Source: Pseudomonas sp. ERMR1:02
GTDB taxonomy: Bacteria > Pseudomonadota > Gammaproteobacteria > Pseudomonadales > Pseudomonadaceae
Direction: 5' to 3'
Assembly (NCBI RefSeq): GCF_002277815.1
Contig: NZ_NKJI01000003.1
Coordinates: forward strand, 434,001-498,000
Length of the DNA: 64,000 bases
This document shows positions 54,383 to 63,606 of this stretch, in pieces. Both the position numbers and the translations under genes were made by a program. Under the pieces are notes generated by a model, which worked only from the letters and a program-made list of their open reading frames with translations, made no database searches and was not told the origin of the DNA. Within the stretch, counting starts at the first letter, position 1. Every line of letters begins with the position of its first letter.

Positions 54383-56093
54383 TCGCCGTGCAATCTGCGC
54401 TCGAACCGTTGACGATCCTGATCGCTGAAGACAGCGCGGCCGATCGCATGCTGTTGTCGAGTATCGTCCGGCGCCAGGGGCATCAAGTGCTGATGGCGGC
54501 CAATGGTGCCGAAGCGGTCGATGCGTTTCGCCAGCAACGCCCGCAATTGGTGTTGATGGACGCGATGATGCCGGTGATGGACGGCTTCGAGGCGGCCCGG
54601 CAGATCAAGGAACTTGCCGGGGAAACCCTGGTGCCGATCATCTTTCTCACCTCGCTGTCCGAAAGCGAAGCCTTGGCCCGCTGCCTGGAGGTCGGAGGCG
54701 ACGATTTTCTGGCGAAACCGTACAACCAGGTGATCCTCGCCGCCAAGATCAAGGCGATGGACCGTTTGCGGCGGTTGCAGGCGACCGTGCTGAAACAGCG
54801 TGACCAGATCGCCCGGCACCAAACTATTTACTCAACGAGCAACGGGTAGCCAAGGCCGTGTTCGACAAAGTGGCCCACTCCGGCTGCCTGAACGCCCCCA
54901 ACATCCGCTACCTGCAATCACCTTACGCACTGTTCAATGGCGATCTACTGCTGGCCGCGTTCACTCCGGCCGGTGACATGCATGTGCTGCTCGGCGATTT
55001 CACCGGCCATGGGCTGCCGGCCGCAGTCGGTGCGATGCCCCTGGCGGAAGTCTTTTACGGCATGACCGCCAAGGGCTATGGCCTGGCGGAAACCTTGCGA
55101 GAGATGAATGCCAAGCTCAAGCGCATCCTGCCGGTGGACATGTTCTGTTGCGCAACGCTGCTGTGCCTGAGTTTTCAGCGCCGCTCGGTGGAGGTCTGGA
55201 ACGGTGGCATGCCGGACGGCTACCTGCGCAGCATTGCTACGGGTGAGCGCACGCAGCTGAAGGCCCGGCATTTACCGCTTGGTGTGTTGAGCCCGCAAAC
55301 ATTCGATGACCGCACCGAAGTGTTCCCGATGGCGCTCGGGGATCGGGTGTTTCTGTTGTCCGACGGTGTGATCGATACCTGCGATGCCAGCGATCAGTTG
55401 TTTGGCGTGCAGCGGTTGCAGCAGGTGTTTGCTGCCAATCGTCAGCCGGATGCATTGTTCGAGGAAATAGAGCAGGCGCTGCGGGATTTTCGCGGCGAAG
55501 CCCGCGACGATGTCAGCATGGTCGAAATCAGCCTGTTGGACCTGGCGCAGTTGAGTCCGCCGGCCCCGGTTTATTCCGATAGCGGCCAGTCTTGCCCGCT
55601 GGACTGGTCGGTGAGTTTCGAGTTTCGCGCCGCTACGCTCAAGCGCTTCAATCCGCTGCCATACCTGTTGCAACTGCTGCTTGAGGTTCACGGTCTGCGG
55701 GCGCAGAGCGGAGCGCTCTACAGTGTTCTGGCCGAGCTGTACTCCAATGCGCTGGAGCATGGCGTGCTGGATCTGGATTCAAGCCTCAAACGCGATGTCG
55801 CGGGTTTTGCCCGTTATTACCAGCAGCGCAATTCGCGCCTGGACGAGCTGCAGGATGGCTATGTGCGGGTGCATTTGCAGGTCACGCCGCAAGTCGAGGG
55901 TGGTTGCCTGGTGATTCGCGTCGAGGACAGCGGCAAGGGATTTGATGTAAAGCGAGTGATGGAGCGTCCGATCGATCCTGTCCGTTTGTCGGGTCGCGGC
56001 GTCAGTCTGATTCGTCAGTTGGGGCGTAACGCCAGTTGGTCCGACGATGGTCGAAGTGCCCGCGTGGAGTTTTTCTGGAAGCCTCTGGCATAA
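54379..56093 (+). pseudogene. receiver-PP2C phosphatase-HATPase protein (HsbR-like), split by a single-base frameshift
   Basis: The N-terminal part is a receiver domain (ILIAEDSAADRMLLSSIVRR, aspartate in LVLMDAMMPVMDG) that reads to IARH, then shifts at about 54819-54823. The next frame continues NYLLNEQRVAKAVFDKVAHS, a SpoIIE-type PP2C phosphatase (LLGDFTGHGLPAAVGAM, FLLSDGVIDTCD, GEARDDVSMVEI), and a C-terminal HATPase kinase domain (ELYSNALEHGVLDLD, RVEDSGKGFD, GRGVSLIRQL). One added base would give about 571 residues, as in other pseudomonads. It contains both opposing activities for the adjacent STAS protein, like HsbR. TTG 54379 or GTG 54388 is the start. Confidence 0.85.
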
Positions 56094-56123
56094 TCCTCGC
56101 ATTCTTGATCAAGGAGTGAGCAA

Positions 56124-56492
56124 GTGACTGATATACATTTGGACCCAAACGTGCTCAGCACGTTGCGGGAAGTCATGGAGGACGAGTTTTCGACATTGGT
56201 CGATACCTTCCTCGCAGATGCCGAAGAGCGGTTGCAAGGCTTGTCCGTGGCTGTCAATGCCACACAGATTCTTGAGACCGCCCACAGCTTCAAGGGCAGC
56301 AGCAGCAACATGGGGGCGATTCGCCTGGCTGAGCTGTGTCATGACCTCGAGCAGCGCGCCAAAGAGAAAAACCTTTCTGGTATTGAAGTGCTGGTCGCTG
56401 AAATTGCCCGCGAATTCGCGGTTGTGCGGCCACTTTATGAAGAGGAGCGCCAGCGTTCTCTCTTTGCCAGCGATAGTGTTCGGCCCTATTGA
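56124..56492 (+). CDS. Hpt-domain phosphotransfer protein
   Basis: The 122-residue helical protein has the phospho-acceptor histidine motif AHSFKGSSSNMGAIRLAELC at about residues 53-72. Such proteins relay phosphate between a kinase and receiver domains. It directly follows the receiver-phosphatase gene, so it may phosphorylate that receiver. GTG 56124 is preceded by AAGGAGTGAGCAA. The cognate kinase is not in the window. Confidence 0.92.
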   Translation: MTDIHLDPNVLSTLREVMEDEFSTLVDTFLADAEERLQGLSVAVNATQILETAHSFKGSSSNMGAIRLAELCHDLEQRAKEKNLSGIEVLVAEIAREFAVVRPLYEEERQRSLFASDSVRPY

Positions 56493-56509
56493 CCACTGTT
56501 GAGCAAAAC

Positions 56510-56525
56510 TGGCGCGACCTTTGCA
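56510..56525 (+). promoter_or_regulatory. sigma-54 promoter of fliK
   Basis: TGGCGCGACCTTTGCA has GG and GC exactly ten bases apart, close to TGGCAC-N5-TTGCA. It lies 51 bases before the fliK ATG. Confidence 0.8.
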
Positions 56526-56575
56526 GTCAACTCTCCCAACTGTACCTACGACCCCAGTGCAGCGGAGACCGTTAA

Positions 56576-57934
56576 ATGCCCGTTACCCCCAATATTCTTC
56601 TTCAGGCCGCCGCGCAGGCCAAGACTCAAGCCGCCTCCGCCAATTCCACGGCGCCGGCCGCTGAGCCCGGGGATAAAGCCTCCAGCTTCGCTCAGGTCTA
56701 CGCCAAACAAGCCCAGAACAAGTCTGTCGCGACCGCTGATGGTTCGGTCAAGCCAGTGCGTGACAAGACCCCGGACAGCGCCGCCAGGAAGGATGTCGCC
56801 GACGACAAATCTGCCGCGCCGGAACCTGCGGTTGCCGATAGCGGCAAATCCTTGCCCGCCGATAAACCGGCGCAGCCTGATGACAAAACCGCCAGTGATG
56901 ATTCGACCGACACCGCGCAGACACCGGTCGCCGATGCCGCGCCGGTCGATCCGACGCTCGACCCTGCCTTGTTGCAGGCGGTGCAGCCAGTCGTCACTGC
57001 GCCAGTACCGGCAGCGCCACCCGTGGTCGATACGGCTCAGACACCAATCGAGGCACCGGTAGCCGCAGCGGTCACGGCAGCAACGACAGCGGCCGTCGCC
57101 ACCACCGATAGCGATTTCGATCCCGAAGCCGATCCTCTCGACGCACTACCTGCCTTGCGCATGGCTATGGAGCAGAGCGGGCACGTTTCCGCATCCAGTC
57201 AGGCACAGCCCAAAGCCGCACCGACGCCTGCCCAGGCTCAGGCTGATGGCGAACAGACCTCGGCGCAGAACTTTGCCGCTGGCATGGCCAATATGCTCGA
57301 TGTGCAGTCCAGCAAGGACAGCACCAGTCAGGGTGGCGACAAGGCGTTCAGCGGCCTGATTGATGACGGGCTCAAGGATCTCAAATCGGCCAGCAGCGAT
57401 ACCCGGGTCGACGATTTCGCCAACCGTCTGGCGGCACTGACGCAAGCGGCCACGCCGAAAACCGCTAACGCGTTGCCAGTGAACCAGCCGATCGCCATGC
57501 ATCAGAGCGGCTGGACCGAAGAAGTCGTGAATCGGGTCATGTACCTGTCCAGCGCCAATCTCAAGGCGGCTGACATTCAGTTGCAACCGGCAGAGCTTGG
57601 GCGCCTCGACATTCGGGTGAACATGGTTCCCGATCAGCAGACCCAGGTGACGTTCATGAGCGCACACCCAAGTGTCCGTGAAGCGCTGGACGGGCAGATG
57701 CATCGCCTGCGTGACATGTTCGCGCAGCAGGGCATGGGTCAGGTTGACGTCAACGTGTCCGACCAGTCTCGGGGTTCGCAGCAGGGGCAGGAGCAGCAGA
57801 ACCAAGGCGCACGTGTCAGTCGCGGCGGCGGTCGGCTCGATGCCATGGATGACGAACTGGCTCCAGGCATCACCGAAGTCGCTGCCGCACCCACCAGCGT
57901 GATCGGCTCCAGCGCCGTCGATTACTACGCCTGA
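56576..57934 (+). CDS. fliK: flagellar hook-length control protein FliK
   Basis: The 452-residue protein is secreted and measures hook length before switching FlhB specificity. The N-terminal two thirds (about 1-300) is low complexity, rich in A, P, D and T, as usual for the ruler part. The C-terminal Flg_hook domain has WTEEVVNRVMYLSSANLKAA, IQLQPAELGRLDIRVNM, SAHPSVREALDGQM and a Q-rich end. It has its own sigma-54 promoter. Weak conservation of the N-terminal part is normal. Confidence 0.93.
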   Translation: MPVTPNILLQAAAQAKTQAASANSTAPAAEPGDKASSFAQVYAKQAQNKSVATADGSVKPVRDKTPDSAARKDVADDKSAAPEPAVADSGKSLPADKPAQPDDKTASDDSTDTAQTPVADAAPVDPTLDPALLQAVQPVVTAPVPAAPPVVDTAQTPIEAPVAAAVTAATTAAVATTDSDFDPEADPLDALPALRMAMEQSGHVSASSQAQPKAAPTPAQAQADGEQTSAQNFAAGMANMLDVQSSKDSTSQGGDKAFSGLIDDGLKDLKSASSDTRVDDFANRLAALTQAATPKTANALPVNQPIAMHQSGWTEEVVNRVMYLSSANLKAADIQLQPAELGRLDIRVNMVPDQQTQVTFMSAHPSVREALDGQMHRLRDMFAQQGMGQVDVNVSDQSRGSQQGQEQQNQGARVSRGGGRLDAMDDELAPGITEVAAAPTSVIGSSAVDYYA

Positions 57935-57952
57935 TCAACCACAAACCCCCCC

Positions 57953-58054
57953 GTAGGAGCGAGGCTTGCCCGCGAAGAACGATAATGCGGTTTGCCTGAA
58001 TAACCGCAGCGTCTGTTTCGCGGGCAAGTCGGGTCGCCGCACCGCTCGCTCCTA
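57953..58054. repeat. REP-type inverted repeat between fliK and fliL
   Basis: GTAGGAGCGAGGCTTGCCCG starts at 57953 and a partially matching inverse arm ends GCTCGCTCCTAC at 58054, with an insertion in the right arm. Confidence 0.78.
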
Positions 58055-58090
58055 CAGTTGATCCGTTGTCTTCAATGCCCTCCCCACATC

Positions 58091-58106
58091 TGGCATAACA
58101 CTTGCT
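58091..58106 (+). promoter_or_regulatory. sigma-54 promoter of fliLMNOPQR-flhB
   Basis: TGGCATAACACTTGCT has TGGCA, TTGCT and exact GG-N10-GC spacing, 51 bases before the fliL ATG. Confidence 0.85.
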
Positions 58107-58156
58107 CTTGCCTATCCGTGCGACTGTGAAAACCCGAATAGTGACGGATTATTGGC

Positions 58157-58657
58157 ATGGCGAAGAGCGACGCAGCAGTAAAAGACCCCGCAACCAAAGG
58201 CAAACTCAAGCTGATCATCGTGATCGTGGTGGCCGTGCTGCTGGCGATCGGTTTGTCCGTGGGGGCGACCTGGTACTTCATGCATAGCGCACAGAGCAAG
58301 CCTGCCGCTGTGGCTGAAACGACGCCGGTCGGCAAGCAGCCAGCGATTTTCGAGTCGATGGCGCCAGCGTTTGTCGCCAACTTCAATCAGAACGGCCGTC
58401 AGCGCTACATGCAGGTGAGCATCACCATGCTCGCGCGCAATCAGGCGGACCTGGATGCGCTCAAGGTTCACATGCCAGTGATCCGCAATAACCTGGTCAT
58501 GCTTTTCTCCGGGCAGGACTTCCCCACGCTCGCGTCGCCAGTCGGCCAGGAAATGCTGCGCCAGAAAGCCACGGCCAGCGTCCAGGAAGTAGCGCAGAAA
58601 GAACTCGGCAAAGTGGTCGTCGAACAGTTGCTTTTCACTAATTTCGTACTGCAGTAG
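58157..58657 (+). CDS. fliL: flagellar basal body-associated protein FliL
   Basis: The 166-residue inner-membrane protein stabilises the stator and rod. A single transmembrane helix (LKLIIVIVVAVLLAIGLSVG) is at about residues 15-40. The periplasmic domain includes PAFVANFNQNGRQRYMQVSI and ends VVEQLLFTNFVLQ, the FliL family end. ATG 58157 has no strong ribosome binding site (GGATTATTGGC). It is the first gene of a seven-to-eight gene operon. Confidence 0.95.
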   Translation: MAKSDAAVKDPATKGKLKLIIVIVVAVLLAIGLSVGATWYFMHSAQSKPAAVAETTPVGKQPAIFESMAPAFVANFNQNGRQRYMQVSITMLARNQADLDALKVHMPVIRNNLVMLFSGQDFPTLASPVGQEMLRQKATASVQEVAQKELGKVVVEQLLFTNFVLQ

Positions 58658-58666
58658 GAACACGAC

Positions 58667-59635
58667 ATGGCCGTGCAGGACCTGCTGTCCCAGGATGAGA
58701 TCGACGCGCTGTTGCATGGCGTGGACGACGGTCTGGTACAGACCGATATCGCTGCCGAACCCGGCACCGTCAAAAGCTACGACCTGACCAGCCAGGATCG
58801 CATCGTCCGTGGACGCATGCCGACCCTGGAAATGATCAACGAACGTTTTGCCCGCTACACGCGCATCAGCATGTTCAACATGCTGCGACGCTCGGCAGAC
58901 GTGGCGGTTGGTGGCGTGCAGGTGATGAAGTTCGGCGAATACGTGCACTCGCTGTACGTGCCGACCAGCCTCAACCTGGTCAAGATCAAACCCCTGCGCG
59001 GCACCGCGTTGTTCATCCTCGACGCCAAACTGGTGTTCAAGCTGGTGGACAACTTTTTCGGCGGCGACGGCCGTCACGCGAAGATCGAAGGGCGTGAATT
59101 CACCCCGACCGAACTGCGTGTGGTGCGCATGGTGCTGGAACAGGCCTTCGTCGACTTGAAGGAAGCCTGGCAGGCGATCATGGAAGTCAATTTCGAGTAC
59201 ATCAACTCGGAAGTGAACCCGGCCATGGCCAACATCGTCGGCCCGAGCGAAGCGATTGTGGTGTCGACCTTCCACATCGAACTCGATGGCGGCGGCGGTG
59301 ACCTGCACGTGACCATGCCGTATTCGATGATCGAGCCGGTGCGCGAAATGCTAGACGCCGGGTTCCAGTCCGACCTCGATGACCAGGACGAGCGCTGGGT
59401 CAATGCCTTGCGCCAGGACGTCCTGGACGTCGACGTGCCGATCGGTGCCACGGTGGCTCGCCGCCAGTTGAGGCTGCGCGACATCCTGCACATGCAGCCG
59501 GGGGACATCATCCCGGTGGAAATGCCCGAAGAAATGATCATGCGCGCCAACGGCGTGCCGGCCTTCAAGGTCAAGATGGGCTCGCACAAAGGCAACCTTG
59601 CGTTGCAAGTGATCGAGCCGATCGAGCGCCGCTGA
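58667..59635 (+). CDS. fliM: flagellar motor switch protein FliM
   Basis: The 322-residue protein is the CheY-P receptor in the C-ring. The N-terminal CheY-binding peptide is LLSQDEIDALLHGV (about residues 5-18). The middle includes NERFARYTRISMFNMLRRSA and the C-terminal SpoA domain LHMQPGDIIPVEMPEEMIMRANG. Length is that of the family. It lies nine bases after fliL. Confidence 0.97.
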   Translation: MAVQDLLSQDEIDALLHGVDDGLVQTDIAAEPGTVKSYDLTSQDRIVRGRMPTLEMINERFARYTRISMFNMLRRSADVAVGGVQVMKFGEYVHSLYVPTSLNLVKIKPLRGTALFILDAKLVFKLVDNFFGGDGRHAKIEGREFTPTELRVVRMVLEQAFVDLKEAWQAIMEVNFEYINSEVNPAMANIVGPSEAIVVSTFHIELDGGGGDLHVTMPYSMIEPVREMLDAGFQSDLDDQDERWVNALRQDVLDVDVPIGATVARRQLRLRDILHMQPGDIIPVEMPEEMIMRANGVPAFKVKMGSHKGNLALQVIEPIERR

Positions 59636-59711
59636 CCGACGCTGACTGGCGCTCCAACCCTATTTGAAATGACTGCTCCTGATTGAGCAGTTGCTCGCCG
59701 AGGACACATTG

Positions 59712-60170
59712 ATGGCTAACGATATGAATACCCAGGACGACCAGGCGCTGGCTGACGAGTGGGCTGCGGCCCTGGAAGAAACCGGTGATGCCGGGCAGGC
59801 GGATATCGATGCGCTGCTGGCCGCCGATACGGGTGTTTCGGGCTCCAACCGCCTGCCGATGGAAGAGTTCGGTAGCACGCCGAGAAACAACGATCCGGTC
59901 ACCCTCGATGGCCCGAACCTGGACGTGATCCTCGATATCCCGGTGTCGATCTCCATGGAAGTGGGCAGCACCGACATCAACATTCGCAACCTGCTGCAAC
60001 TCAACCAGGGTTCGGTGATCGAGCTTGATCGCCTGGCCGGTGAGCCGCTGGACGTGTTGGTTAACGGCACACTCATCGCCCATGGCGAAGTAGTGGTGGT
60101 CAACGAGAAGTTTGGCATCCGCCTGACCGACGTGATCAGCCCAAGCGAACGCATCAAGAAGCTGCGCTGA
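59712..60170 (+). CDS. fliN: flagellar motor switch protein FliN
   Basis: The 152-residue protein is the lower C-ring component. The acidic N-terminus has DQALADEWAAALEETGDAGQ. The C-terminal SpoA domain has LDVILDIPVSISMEVGSTDI, LLQLNQGSVIELDRLAGEPL and VLVNGTLIAHGEVVVVNEKF, all conserved in FliN. ATG 59712 is preferred over TTG 59691. It directly abuts fliO. Confidence 0.96.
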   Translation: MANDMNTQDDQALADEWAAALEETGDAGQADIDALLAADTGVSGSNRLPMEEFGSTPRNNDPVTLDGPNLDVILDIPVSISMEVGSTDINIRNLLQLNQGSVIELDRLAGEPLDVLVNGTLIAHGEVVVVNEKFGIRLTDVISPSERIKKLR

Positions 60171-60620
60171 GTGAAAAGGTATCTTGCAGGGCTGCTGGCG
60201 TTGCCGTTCAGCGTGCTGGCGGCCGAGCCTGTTGCGACAGTCGCTACCACAGCCGTTGCGCCAGCGGTCAGCAGCGGAGTGGCCGGGCAGTTGACGCAAC
60301 TGGTGTTAGGTCTGCTGCTGGTGCTGGGGCTGATTTTCTTGCTCGCCTGGCTGTTGCGCCGGGTTCAGCAGGCCGGACCTGCCGGCAAAGGGCAGGTGAT
60401 TGAGCTGATCGGTTCCCGCGCGCTGGGTCCGCGTGACCGTTTGATGCTGGTGCAGGTCGGCAACGAGCAGATCCTGCTCGGTCTCAGCCCCGGTACGATC
60501 ACCGCGCTGCATGTGCTCAAAGAGCCGATTGAAGTGCCGACCAGCGCCGAAAAAGCGACTCCGGAGTTTGCCCAGCATCTGATGAAGATACTCGGCAAGG
60601 ATCAGAAGGATAAGAAGTAA
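60171..60620 (+). CDS. fliO: flagellar export apparatus protein FliO
   Basis: The 149-residue membrane protein helps assemble the FliP ring. An N-terminal signal-like segment ([18 protein letters not shown]) is followed by a transmembrane helix ([19 protein letters not shown]) and a soluble domain with [20 protein letters not shown] and [16 protein letters not shown], as in FliO. The GTG at 60171 begins at once after the fliN stop. Its stop overlaps the fliP start (TAATG). Confidence 0.92.
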   Translation: MKRYLAGLLALPFSVLAAEPVATVATTAVAPAVSSGVAGQLTQLVLGLLLVLGLIFLLAWLLRRVQQAGPAGKGQVIELIGSRALGPRDRLMLVQVGNEQILLGLSPGTITALHVLKEPIEVPTSAEKATPEFAQHLMKILGKDQKDKK

Positions 60621-61378
60621 TGGGTGCGTTACGCATCGTCTTGACGCTGGCCCTGATGCTGGCCGCGCCGCTGGCGTTCGCCGCCGATCCGTTGTCGATC
60701 CCGGCGATCACCCTGGGCACCAACGCACAGGGCGCCCAGGAATATTCGGTCAGCCTGCAGATCCTGCTGATCATGACCGCGCTGAGTTTCATCCCGGCGT
60801 TCGTCATGCTGATGACCAGTTTTACCCGGATCATCATCGTCTTCTCGATCCTGCGTCAGGCACTTGGTTTGCAGCAGACGCCGTCGAACCAGATCCTCAC
60901 GGGCATGGCGCTGTTCCTGACCCTGTTCATCATGGCGCCGGTGTTCGATCGGGTTAACCAGGACGCCTTGCAGCCGTATCTGGCGGAAAAAATGACCGCT
61001 CAGGACGCCGTGGCCAAGGCTCAGGTGCCGATCAAGGACTTCATGCTGGCCCAGACCCGCACCAGCGATCTGGAGCTGTTCATGCGCCTGTCCAAGCGCA
61101 CCGACATTGCTTCGCCGGATCAGGCGCCGTTGACAATCCTGGTGCCGGCGTTCGTGACCTCCGAACTGAAAACCGCATTCCAGATCGGTTTCATGATCTT
61201 CATCCCGTTCCTGATCATCGACCTGGTCGTGGCCAGTGTGCTGATGGCAATGGGCATGATGATGCTGTCGCCGCTGATCATTTCTCTGCCGTTCAAAATC
61301 ATGCTGTTCGTCTTGGTCGATGGCTGGGCGCTGATCATCGGCACCTTGGCCAGCAGCTTTGGTGGTGTATCGCCATGA
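60620..61378 (+). CDS. fliP: flagellar export gate protein FliP
   Basis: The 252-residue protein forms the export gate with FliQ and FliR. A signal peptide ([19 protein letters not shown]) is followed by [40 protein letters not shown] and [20 protein letters not shown], hallmark FliP sequences. Four membrane helices are seen. It overlaps fliQ by four bases. Confidence 0.97.
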   Translation: MGALRIVLTLALMLAAPLAFAADPLSIPAITLGTNAQGAQEYSVSLQILLIMTALSFIPAFVMLMTSFTRIIIVFSILRQALGLQQTPSNQILTGMALFLTLFIMAPVFDRVNQDALQPYLAEKMTAQDAVAKAQVPIKDFMLAQTRTSDLELFMRLSKRTDIASPDQAPLTILVPAFVTSELKTAFQIGFMIFIPFLIIDLVVASVLMAMGMMMLSPLIISLPFKIMLFVLVDGWALIIGTLASSFGGVSP

Positions 61379-61644
61379 CGCCAGAAGTTGCCGTCGACAT
61401 CTTCCGTGAAGCGCTGTGGCTGACCACCATGATGGTCGCAGTGCTGGTGATTCCAAGTCTGCTGGTCGGCCTGTTGGTGGCGATGTTCCAGGCCGCCACC
61501 CAGATCAACGAACAGACCCTGAGCTTCCTGCCGCGTTTGCTGGTGATGCTGGTGACACTGATCGTCGCCGGCCCGTGGTTGGTACAGACCTTCATGGAAT
61601 ACATCCTGCAGCTGTACGGCAGTATTCCGCAGGTCATCGGCTAA
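61375..61644 (+). CDS. fliQ: flagellar export gate protein FliQ
   Basis: The 89-residue protein has two membrane helices ([20 protein letters not shown] and [19 protein letters not shown]) joined by [17 protein letters not shown], the conserved FliQ loop. Its ATG overlaps the fliP stop (ATGA), and fliR starts three bases after its stop. Confidence 0.96.
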   Translation: MTPEVAVDIFREALWLTTMMVAVLVIPSLLVGLLVAMFQAATQINEQTLSFLPRLLVMLVTLIVAGPWLVQTFMEYILQLYGSIPQVIG

Positions 61645-61647
61645 GCC

Positions 61648-62433
61648 ATGTCGTCGCTGCTGCAGTTGACGGATACCCAGATCAGCACCTGGGTGGCGAC
61701 CTTCATGTTGCCGCTGTTCCGCATCGGATCCTTGCTGATGGTCATGCCGGTGTTCGGCACCTCCCTGGTACCCAAGCGCATCCGTCTGTATTTCGCCCTG
61801 GCCATCACCGTGGTCATCGCCCCGGGCCTGCCGCCCATGCCGCCAGTGAGTGCGCTGGACTTGAGCGGGCTGCTGCTGATTGCCGAACAGATCCTCGTCG
61901 GCGCGATCCTGGGCTTCTCCCTGCAACTGTTCTTCCAGGCGTTCGTGGTGGCGGGGCAGATTGTCGCGATCCAGATGGGCATGGGCTTCGCCTCCATGGT
62001 CGACCCCACCAACGGCGTCTCGGTAGCGGTGATCGGGCAATTCTTCACCATGCTGGTGACGCTGATGTTCCTGGCCATGAACGGTCATCTGGTGGTGTTC
62101 GAAGTGCTCACCGAGAGCTTCACCACGCTGCCGGTGGGCAGTGGATTTATGGTCAATCATTTCTGGGAGCTGGCCGGCAAACTCGGCTGGGTACTCGGCG
62201 CGGCGCTGTTACTGGTGCTACCGGCGATCACCGCGTTGCTGGTGGTCAACATCGCGTTTGGCGTGATGACCCGCGCGGCACCGCAACTGAACATTTTCTC
62301 CATCGGCTTCCCGCTGACCCTGGTGCTCGGCATGTTTATCGTCTGGGTCGGGCTGGCGGACATCGTTAATCAGTATCAACCGCTGGCCACTGAGGCCCTG
62401 CAGTTTTTACGCGAACTGGCGAAGGCGAGCTGA
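61648..62433 (+). CDS. fliR: flagellar export gate protein FliR
   Basis: The 261-residue protein has about six hydrophobic helices. Conserved FliR sequence includes FMLPLFRIGSLLMVMPVFG, AEQILVGAILGFSLQLFFQA and GQIVAIQMGMGFASMVDPTN. The C-terminus holds LPAITALLVVNIAFGVMTRA and FSIGFPLTLVLGMFIVW. It lies between fliQ and flhB with three-base gaps. Confidence 0.96.
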   Translation: MSSLLQLTDTQISTWVATFMLPLFRIGSLLMVMPVFGTSLVPKRIRLYFALAITVVIAPGLPPMPPVSALDLSGLLLIAEQILVGAILGFSLQLFFQAFVVAGQIVAIQMGMGFASMVDPTNGVSVAVIGQFFTMLVTLMFLAMNGHLVVFEVLTESFTTLPVGSGFMVNHFWELAGKLGWVLGAALLLVLPAITALLVVNIAFGVMTRAAPQLNIFSIGFPLTLVLGMFIVWVGLADIVNQYQPLATEALQFLRELAKAS

Positions 62434-62436
62434 GTC

Positions 62437-63576
62437 ATGGCTGAGAGCGAAAGCGGTCAGGACAAAACAGAAGACCCCACGGACAAAAAGAAAAAGGACG
62501 CCCGTGAGAAGGGCGAGATTGCTCGTTCCAAGGAACTCAACACCCTGGCGATCATGCTCGCCGGTGCTGGCGCGCTGCTGATTTTCGGTGGCGCGCTGGC
62601 CCAGGAAATGATGGACCTCATGCGCCTGAATTTTTCCCTGTCGCGGGACGTGGTGCTGGACCAGCGCTCGATGGGCATCTACCTGCTGCACTCGGGGCAG
62701 ATTGCCTTGCTGGCGATTCAGCCGGTGATGATCACCTTGCTGCTGGCCGCACTGATCGGCCCGATCTCCCTCGGTGGCTGGCTGTTCTCCGCCGGCACCA
62801 TGGCCCCCAAGTTCAGCCGCATGAACCCCGGCGCAGGCCTCAAACGCATGTTTTCAGCCAAGGCCCTGGCCGAGCTGCTCAAAGCCCTGGCGAAGTTCTT
62901 CATCGTCTTGTTCGTGGCCCTCATGGTGTTGTCGGCGGACATCGACGACCTGCTGCGCATCGCCCATGAACCGCTGGACCGGGCCATCACCCACAGCCTG
63001 CAGGTAGTCGGCTGGAGCACCCTGTGGATGGCCTGCGGGCTGATCATCATCGCCGCCGTCGACGTGCCGATTCAGCTCTGGGAAAGCATCAAGAAACTGA
63101 AGATGACCAAACAGGAAGTGCGTGACGAGCACAAGGATCAGGAAGGGCGGCCGGAGGTCAAACAGCGGATTCGCCAGCTGCAGCGTGACATGTCCCAGCG
63201 GCGGATGATGGCCGCCGTTCCTGACGCCGACGTGGTCATTACTAACCCGACTCACTACGCCGTGGCGCTGAAGTACGACCCGGACAAGGGCGGGGCGCCG
63301 ATGTTGATTGCCAAGGGTAGCGACTTTTTGGCGCTGAAGATTCGGGAAATTGCGGCGGCTAACGAGATCCTGTTGCTGGAATCGCCGGCGCTGGCGCGGT
63401 CGATTTATTACTCGACGGAGCTGGAGCAGGAAATTCCGGGTGGGTTGTATCTGGCCGTTGCTCAGGTGTTGGCCTATGTCTATCAGATTCGCCAGTACAA
63501 GGCGGGCAAGGGCAAGCGGCCGGATCCACTGAAGGATGATCTGCCTATTCCGCCGGATTTACGCCGCGATTCCTGA
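62437..63576 (+). CDS. flhB: flagellar export switch protein FlhB
   Basis: The 379-residue protein has a cytosolic N-terminus (DKTEDPTDKKKKDAREKGEI), four membrane helices and a cytosolic C-terminal domain that cleaves itself at NPTH (residues 270-273, within VVITNPTHYAVALKY) to switch export specificity from hook to filament. RDEHKDQEGRPEVKQRIRQL precedes the site, and VLAYVYQIRQYKAGKGKRPD ends the protein. All key residues are present. It ends the fliL operon here. Confidence 0.97.
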   Translation: MAESESGQDKTEDPTDKKKKDAREKGEIARSKELNTLAIMLAGAGALLIFGGALAQEMMDLMRLNFSLSRDVVLDQRSMGIYLLHSGQIALLAIQPVMITLLLAALIGPISLGGWLFSAGTMAPKFSRMNPGAGLKRMFSAKALAELLKALAKFFIVLFVALMVLSADIDDLLRIAHEPLDRAITHSLQVVGWSTLWMACGLIIIAAVDVPIQLWESIKKLKMTKQEVRDEHKDQEGRPEVKQRIRQLQRDMSQRRMMAAVPDADVVITNPTHYAVALKYDPDKGGAPMLIAKGSDFLALKIREIAAANEILLLESPALARSIYYSTELEQEIPGGLYLAVAQVLAYVYQIRQYKAGKGKRPDPLKDDLPIPPDLRRDS

Positions 63577-63606
63577 CAGTCCAAGCCAGCTAGCACACAC
63601 AAAACC

